DNA from: Rana temporaria
Taxonomy: Eukaryota > Chordata > Amphibia > Anura > Ranidae
DNA length: 64,000 nucleotides
Assembly (NCBI RefSeq): GCF_905171775.1
Contig: NC_053491.1
Coordinates: forward strand, 396,319,338-396,383,337
Reading direction: 5' to 3'
A program made the translations under genes and the position numbers. Shown here one piece after another: positions 62,903 to 64,000 of this stretch. Positions within the stretch are counted from its first letter, which is position 1, and every line of letters starts with the position of its first letter. A model generated the notes under the pieces. That model was not told the origin of the DNA. It saw nothing but the letters and a program-made list of their open reading frames with translations, and ran no database searches.

Positions 62903-64000
62903 CAGGGGCGTACCTAGAACATTTGGCACCCGGGGCGGATCCAATATCTGGCACCCCCCCCCCCCCGGTAAAATGTAAAAACACCCCACTGTGCCCCCTG
63001 CATCCTTCAATATCTCTTTGTCACTACTGTGTACCCCCTCTCCACAACTGCACCACGGGACCCCTTTACATTTCACAGCACTCTGGACCCCTTTACATTA
63101 CACTGCATCTCTGGACCCCTTACATTACACAGCACCCTGCATCACTGGACCCCTTTAAATTACACAACACCCTGCACCTCTGGACCCCTTTACATTACAC
63201 ATCACCTCTGGACCCCTTTACAACAGCACTTCTGGACCCCTTTACATTACACAGCACCCTGCACCTATGGACCCCTTTACATTACACAGCACCCTGCATC
63301 ACTGGACCCCTTACATTACACAGCACCCTGCACCTCTGGACCCCTTTACATTACACAGCACCCTGCACCTCTGGACCCCTTTACATTACACAGCACCCTG
63401 CACCTCTGGACCCCTTTACATTACACAGCACCCTGCACCTCTGGACCCCTTTACATTACACAGCACCCTGTATCTCTGGACCCCTTTACATTACACAGCA
63501 CCCTGCATCTCTGGACCCCTTACATTACACAGCACCCTGCACCTCTTTACATTAAACAGCACCCTGCACCTCTGGGCCCCTTTACATTACACAGCACCCT
63601 GCACCTCTGGATCCCTTTACATTACACAGCACCCTGCATCTCTGGACCCCTTTACATTACACAGCACCTCTGGACCCCTTTACATTACACAGCACTTCTG
63701 GACCCCCTTACATTACACAGCACCCTGCACCTCTGGACCCCTTTACATTACACAGCACCCTGCACCTCTGGACCCCTTTACATTACACAGCACCCTGCAC
63801 CTCTGGACCCCTTTACATTACATAGCACCCTGTATCTCTGGACCCCCTTACATTACACAGCACCCTGCACCTCTGGACCCCTTTACATTACACAGCACCC
63901 TGCACCTCTGGACCCCTTTACATTACACAGCACCCTGCACCTCTGGACCCCTTTACATTACACAGCACCCTGTATCTCTGGACCCCTTTACATTACACAG
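62903..64000 (+). mobile_element. Left end of a hAT-like element with an internal minisatellite; runs off the window
   Basis: CAGGGGCGTACCTAGAACAT at 62903 is a hAT-type terminus I recognise from dispersed repeats. A C-run and GCACCCGGGGCGGATCC follow, then the 35-bp tandem array. The right end is outside the window. Confidence 0.6.
63055..64000 (+). repeat. 35-bp minisatellite, continuing past the window end
   Basis: The unit is CTGGACCCCTTTACATTACA then CAGCACCCTGCACCT (35 bp). Some units are shortened (loss of CACCCTG or of one T) or carry CATC/TATC variants. The 226-codon frame across it is a by-product. Confidence 0.95.

Noticed and set aside
62875..63555. 226-codon frame with repeated LHLWTPLHYTAPC-type residues
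   Set aside because: It is produced by the 35-bp minisatellite, and frame length fluctuates with unit indels.

Overview
This is eukaryotic, intron-scale, transposon-dominated DNA, most likely from a frog and probably a ranid. I infer this from the repeat vocabulary: many copies of a TTAA-flanked element with a conserved 'TTTCTTTTGGTGGTATTTGATC' core, fold-back elements ending in GTACACACGA-type termini, hAT and PIF/Harbinger-like MITEs, and Tc1 relics. The attribution rests on family recollection; no database was searched. I see no bacterial operon, CRISPR array or intact cellular gene.

Layout. 1-522 is a MITE cut by the window edge. 523-3810 is a 24-bp minisatellite invaded by three different elements. 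4.0-12.6 kb is a mosaic: a Tc1 relic split by a TTA-flanked MITE, a pair of inverted repeat arms with further insertions, and hAT and Harbinger-like MITEs. 12.9-18.6 kb holds two possible 3'-terminal exons on the minus strand (the better one at 18400-18559), several fold-back elements and a solo LTR with a GATAC duplication. 18.8-35.1 kb is almost continuous nested DNA transposons. 35.7-45.0 kb holds more MITEs, a LINE relic of CR1/L2 type, and a second solo-LTR-like element (39758-42659). 45494-47650 is a hAT-like element carrying a long TA microsatellite.

The main coding feature is a complete Ty3/gypsy-type LTR retrotransposon on the minus strand (48358-56746). Its two 1119-bp LTRs differ at only 3 positions. 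It has a 4-bp target duplication (GAAG), a tRNA-Pro primer site, a polypurine tract and one uninterrupted gag-pol frame of about 2025 codons: gag, protease, reverse transcriptase, RNase H, integrase and GPY/F. There is no env. The pol catalytic residues are present, but the only Gag zinc knuckle has Phe at its second Cys position.

56.8-64.0 kb returns to MITEs, including a piggyBac-like element nested in a fold-back element, and ends in a 35-bp minisatellite that runs off the window. The elements do not form a pathway. Their interest is a layered insertion history that can be read through target-site duplications and internal empty-site copies.
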